Shown: positions 4,654 to 7,089 of the stretch, piece by piece
Position numbering within the stretch: position 1 is the stretch's first letter
How the letters are laid out: the number at the start of each line of letters is the position of its first letter
Assembly: GCA_017550775.1 (NCBI GenBank)
Contig: JAFZOA010000250.1
Coordinates: forward strand, 1 to 7,089
Direction: 5' to 3'
Source of the DNA: Ruminiclostridium sp.
GTDB lineage: Bacteria > Bacillota_A > Clostridia > Oscillospirales > Ruminococcaceae
DNA length: 7,089 bases
The notes under the pieces: generated by a model
The model's input: the letters and a program-made list of their open reading frames with translations, nothing else
The model's database searches: none
What the model was told of the DNA's origin: nothing
Made by a program: the position numbers and the translations under genes

Positions 4654-5487
4654 ATGGCTATCAAGACATATAAGCCCGTCACCCCCGGCAGACGCGGAAT
4701 GACGGTCATAGACTACAGCGGTCTTTCCAAGGTCGCTCCCGAGAGAAGTCTTCTCGAAACTCTCAAAAAGCATTCCGGACGCAACAGCTACGGACGCATC
4801 ACCGTCAGACATAAGGGCGGCGGAAACAGAAGAAAGTACAGAGTTATAGACTTCAAGAGAAATAAGATCGGTATGGACGCGGAAGTTAAGACGATCGAGT
4901 ACGATCCCAACCGCTCGGCGTTCATCGCCCTCGTTCAGTACGAGGACGGCGAGAAGAGATATATCCTCGCTCCCGAAAAGCTCAGCGTAGGTGATAAGGT
5001 AAGAAGCGGTGCTGACTGCGATATCAAGCCCGGCAACGCTCTCCCGCTCGCTAATATCCCCGTAGGTACGGTAATCCACAACGTAGAGCTCCACCCCGGC
5101 AAGGGCGCTCAGCTCGTCCGCTCCGCAGGCAACATGGCTCAGCTCATGGCTAAGGAGAACGGAATGGCACTTCTCAGGCTTCCGAGCGGCGAGCTCAGAA
5201 ACGTAGCTGAGAACTGCATGGCTACCATCGGCGTAGTAAGCAACGCAGAACACGCTAACGTGAACTATGGTAAGGCAGGACGCATCAGACACATGGGCGT
5301 AAGACCGACAGTAAGAGGTTCCGTAATGAACCCGAACGACCACCCGCACGGCGGTGGTGAAGGTAAGTCTCCTGTAGGACGTCCGGGCCCTGTAACACCG
5401 TGGGGCAAGCCCGCTCTCGGTTACAAGACCAGAAAGACCAACAACAGAACAGACAAGTTCATCGTTAAGAGAAGAAACGCTAAGTAA
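4654..5487 (+). CDS. rplB: 50S ribosomal protein L2
   Basis: A 277-residue L2, one of the most conserved ribosomal proteins, needed for subunit joining and organisation of the peptidyl transferase region. It has the expected [18 protein letters not shown] start, the RNA-binding [17 protein letters not shown] segment (48-63), the SH3-like region around [11 protein letters not shown], and the C-terminal [12 protein letters not shown] loop (226-237). That loop contains the histidines equivalent to the conserved His region near the peptidyl transferase centre. The end [17 protein letters not shown] is typical. AGGAG at 4641-4645 precedes ATG 4654. It is separated from rpsS by an unusually long structured gap. 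Confidence 0.97.
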   Translation: MAIKTYKPVTPGRRGMTVIDYSGLSKVAPERSLLETLKKHSGRNSYGRITVRHKGGGNRRKYRVIDFKRNKIGMDAEVKTIEYDPNRSAFIALVQYEDGEKRYILAPEKLSVGDKVRSGADCDIKPGNALPLANIPVGTVIHNVELHPGKGAQLVRSAGNMAQLMAKENGMALLRLPSGELRNVAENCMATIGVVSNAEHANVNYGKAGRIRHMGVRPTVRGSVMNPNDHPHGGGEGKSPVGRPGPVTPWGKPALGYKTRKTNNRTDKFIVKRRNAK

Positions 5488-5658
5488 TCGGATCAAACAG
5501 GGCTGACGGCTGCGAGGCAGAAACGAACGAAGCTGCTGAAAGGCAGATACGGAACGCCTCGGGCACACGCCCACAGGCTGCTGTTAATAAGGGAGCGTAC
5601 CGGAAGGGTAAAACGTATCTCATTAACTTGCAGCAATGCTTGAAAGGAAATAATAATT
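5488..5658 (+). promoter_or_regulatory. Structured gap between rplB and rpsS, candidate RNA element
   Basis: A 171-nt gap where most bacteria leave a few tens of bases. CGAGGC (5513-5518) pairs with GCCTCG (5556-5561) and encloses CTGC-TGAAAG-GCAG (5533-5546). A competing CTGC-GAG-GCAG (5510-5520) is possible. GGGC-ACAC-GCCC follows at 5561-5572. A long hairpin then has TGCTGTTAAT (5579-5588) pairing with ATTAA (5622-5626) and CAGCA (5631-5635), with CTTG bulged out and inner pairs GAG/CTC and GTAC/GTAT. It ends about 10 nt before the weak rpsS ribosome binding site AAAGGAAA. No coding sequence, promoter or T-tailed terminator stands out. Function unknown. Confidence 0.6.
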
Positions 5659-5934
5659 ATGAGCAGAAGCTTAAAGAAAGGCCCTTATGTCCAGGAAGCT
5701 CTCTACAAGCGCGTTCTCGCAATGAACGAGGCTAACGAGAAGAAGGTCCTCAAGACATGGAGCCGCTCCAGCACAATATTCCCGGATTTCGTAGGTCATA
5801 CGATCGCGGTCCATGACGGTCGCAAGCACGTTCCGGTCTACGTTACCGAAGATATGGTAGGTCACAAGCTCGGCGAGTTCGCCCCCACAAGAACATTCAA
5901 GGGTCATGTGGGAAGCAAGACCACCAAGAAGTAA
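5659..5934 (+). CDS. rpsS: 30S ribosomal protein S19
   Basis: A 91-residue S19, essentially full length (92 in E. coli). It sits in the 30S head next to S13 and contacts the A-site finger and bridge B1a region. Signatures are [11 protein letters not shown] at the N-terminus, [20 protein letters not shown] (around 33-52), [28 protein letters not shown] in two parts, and a basic [10 protein letters not shown] end. ATG 5659 has AAAGGAAA (5643-5650), a weaker site than GGAGG used elsewhere in this operon and placed just after the long hairpin ending at 5635. Its translation may therefore depend on that structure. rplV follows after 13 nt. Confidence 0.97.
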   Translation: MSRSLKKGPYVQEALYKRVLAMNEANEKKVLKTWSRSSTIFPDFVGHTIAVHDGRKHVPVYVTEDMVGHKLGEFAPTRTFKGHVGSKTTKK

Positions 5935-5947
5935 GGAGGAGAAACGA

Positions 5948-6283
5948 ATGGAAGCAAGAGCTGAATTAAGACAGGTTCGTATTTCTCCCCGCAAGGTAGG
6001 GATCGTCCTCGATCTTATCAGAAACAAGCCCTGCGAGGTAGCAATGGCTACGCTCAAGACCACTCCGAAGGCAGCGTGTGAGCCCCTCGCAAAGCTTTTA
6101 AAGTCCGCTATGTCCAACGCGGAGAATAACCACAACATGGATCTCAGCCGCTGCTATGTGTCCGAAGCACATGTAGGCGCAGGCGTTACGCTCAAGCGTA
6201 TCCGTCCCGCAGCAAAGGGCAGCGCACACAGGATCTTAAAGAGAACGTCCAACATCGTTCTGGTCGTTAAGGAATCGGAGTAA
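5948..6283 (+). CDS. rplV: 50S ribosomal protein L22
   Basis: A 111-residue L22, which touches all 23S rRNA domains and sends a long beta-hairpin into the exit tunnel, where macrolide-resistance changes are known in other bacteria. The N-terminus [20 protein letters not shown] and the hairpin [20 protein letters not shown] (76-95), followed by [12 protein letters not shown], are clear and show no insertion or deletion by eye. ATG 5948 is chosen because GGAGGAG lies directly after the rpsS stop; longer in-frame versions would start inside rpsS. Spacing to rpsC is 12 nt with a strong ribosome binding site. Confidence 0.97.
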   Translation: MEARAELRQVRISPRKVGIVLDLIRNKPCEVAMATLKTTPKAACEPLAKLLKSAMSNAENNHNMDLSRCYVSEAHVGAGVTLKRIRPAAKGSAHRILKRTSNIVLVVKESE

Positions 6284-6295
6284 GGAGGTAAACAA

Positions 6296-7078
6296 ATGGG
6301 ACAGAAAGTTAATCCCCACGGTCTCAGAGTAGGCGTTATCAAGGATTGGGATTCCCGCTGGTTTGCCGGAAAATCAACCTTTGGCGACACACTCGTTGAA
6401 GACTACAAGATCCGTGAATTTTTAAAGAAAAAGCTTTATAAGGCAGGCATCCCCTCGATCGAGATCGAGAGAGACGCTTCAAAGGTAAAGGTAAACATCG
6501 CTTGCGCAAAGCCCGGTATGGTAATAGGCCAGAAGGGCGCAGAGATAGACAAGCTCAGAACAGAGCTTGAGAAGCTTACAAAGGGCAAGACAGTCCTCGT
6601 GAACATCATCGAGGTAAAGAACCCCGACCTTTCCGCACAGCTCGTTGCGGAGAACATAGCTTCTCAGCTTGAGGCTCGTGTATCCTTCAGAAGAGCTATG
6701 AAGTCCTGCATCGGCAGAACAATGAAGCTCGGCGCAAAGGGTATCAAGACTCAGGTCGCAGGCCGTCTCGGCGGTGCCGAGATCGCTCGTTCGGAGAGCT
6801 ATCATGAGGGTACTATCCCGCTTCAGACGCTCCGTGCAGACATCGACTACGGTGTTGCAAGAGCAAATACCACATACGGCGTTATCGGCGTAAAGGTATG
6901 GATCTACAAGGGTGAAGTCCTCAAGGGCGAGGTTCGTTCCGACAGACCGGAAAGACCCGAGAGAAGAAGAAGAAATGACAGAGGCGACAGAGCTGACAGA
7001 GGCGAAAGAAGACCCTCCCGTCCGAGATCGGACAGAGCTCCCAGAGCCGAGAGAAAAACAGAGGGGGGTAATGAATAA
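6296..7078 (+). CDS. rpsC: 30S ribosomal protein S3 with a long charged C-terminal tail
   Basis: A 260-residue S3, longer than the about 218-233 usual in Bacillus and E. coli. S3 lies at the mRNA entry of the 30S subunit and takes part in mRNA unwinding. Residues 1-209 are a normal S3: [20 protein letters not shown], a type II KH domain with GQKG (78-81), FRRAMK (131-136) carrying the basic residues linked to helicase activity, and [11 protein letters not shown]. From 210 the last 51 residues are almost only R, D, E, P, G and S, built partly from DRG/DRA repeats. The tail is probably disordered and surface exposed. ATG 6296 follows AAGGAGGT. The stop overlaps the rplP start by one base. Confidence 0.97.
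   Translation: MGQKVNPHGLRVGVIKDWDSRWFAGKSTFGDTLVEDYKIREFLKKKLYKAGIPSIEIERDASKVKVNIACAKPGMVIGQKGAEIDKLRTELEKLTKGKTVLVNIIEVKNPDLSAQLVAENIASQLEARVSFRRAMKSCIGRTMKLGAKGIKTQVAGRLGGAEIARSESYHEGTIPLQTLRADIDYGVARANTTYGVIGVKVWIYKGEVLKGEVRSDRPERPERRRRNDRGDRADRGERRPSRPRSDRAPRAERKTEGGNE
6977..7012 (+). repeat. 9-bp tandem repeats in the rpsC tail
   Basis: GACAGAGGC, GACAGAGCT, GACAGAGGC and a degenerate GAAAGAAGA follow one another in frame and encode [12 protein letters not shown]. They are likely the product of slippage that lengthened the S3 tail. Confidence 0.75.
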
Positions 7079-7089
7079 TGTTACTTCCG
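7078..7089 (+). CDS. rplP: 50S ribosomal protein L16, first four codons
   Basis: ATG TTA CTT CCG gives MLLP, the standard start of bacterial L16, at the expected place after rpsC. The start overlaps the rpsC stop as TAATG, and GAGGGGGGT (7061-7069) is a well-placed ribosome binding site inside rpsC, so translation is probably coupled. The rest is outside the window. Confidence 0.85.

Noticed and set aside
4285..5574. A 429-codon open frame on the reverse strand
   Set aside because: It lies entirely antisense to rplW and rplB, which are unmistakable. The protein resembles no known family and is explained by the biased codon use of ribosomal genes.
1..7089. CRISPR arrays, tRNA or rRNA genes, insertion sequences, att sites
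   Set aside because: No regularly spaced repeats, tRNA-like cloverleaf, transposase frame or terminal repeats were seen on either strand.

Overview
The window looks like low-to-moderate GC Bacillota DNA, most likely class Clostridia and plausibly Ruminococcus-like. This is inferred from strong GGAGG ribosome binding sites, the S10-spc gene order, clostridial-type signatures in L3 and L4, an Arg/Asp-rich tail on S3, and small secreted proteins with bacterial Ig-like (Big2) domains. No phylogenetic search was possible.

Region 1 (1-2246) is accessory. A partial XRE-type helix-turn-helix regulator points left off the edge. Facing away from it are two paralogous secreted proteins of 287 and 289 aa. 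Each has a signal peptide, a variable beta-rich domain resembling a PPC fold, and two Big2 domains. Each gene has its own promoter, GGAGG site and hairpin terminator, so they are separate transcription units arising from an old duplication. The first promoter has an ideal 17-bp spacer. The second has a run of 18 T between the -35 and -10 boxes, which stretches the spacer to 22 bp and could make the gene phase-variable. Both promoters have a small inverted repeat centred about 17 bp past the -10 box.

Region 2 (2247-2610) carries a well-formed promoter (TTGCTA, 17 bp, TATAAT) and a leader of about 260 nt rich in hairpins ahead of the ribosomal protein operon.

Region 3 (2611-7089) is the start of the S10 operon in canonical order: rpsJ, rplC, rplD, rplW, rplB, rpsS, rplV, rpsC and the first codons of rplP. 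All are full length and look functional. Most junctions are tight (1-nt overlaps or 12-14 nt), but two are not. The rpsJ-rplC gap (152 nt) and the rplB-rpsS gap (171 nt) are filled with strong hairpins just before the ribosome binding site. The first also contains a degenerate direct repeat and a possible alternative pairing. These gaps are candidates for undescribed RNA control elements.

The strongest leads are the poly-T promoter, the two structured gaps inside the S10 operon, and the mosaic divergence of the Big2 paralogues.
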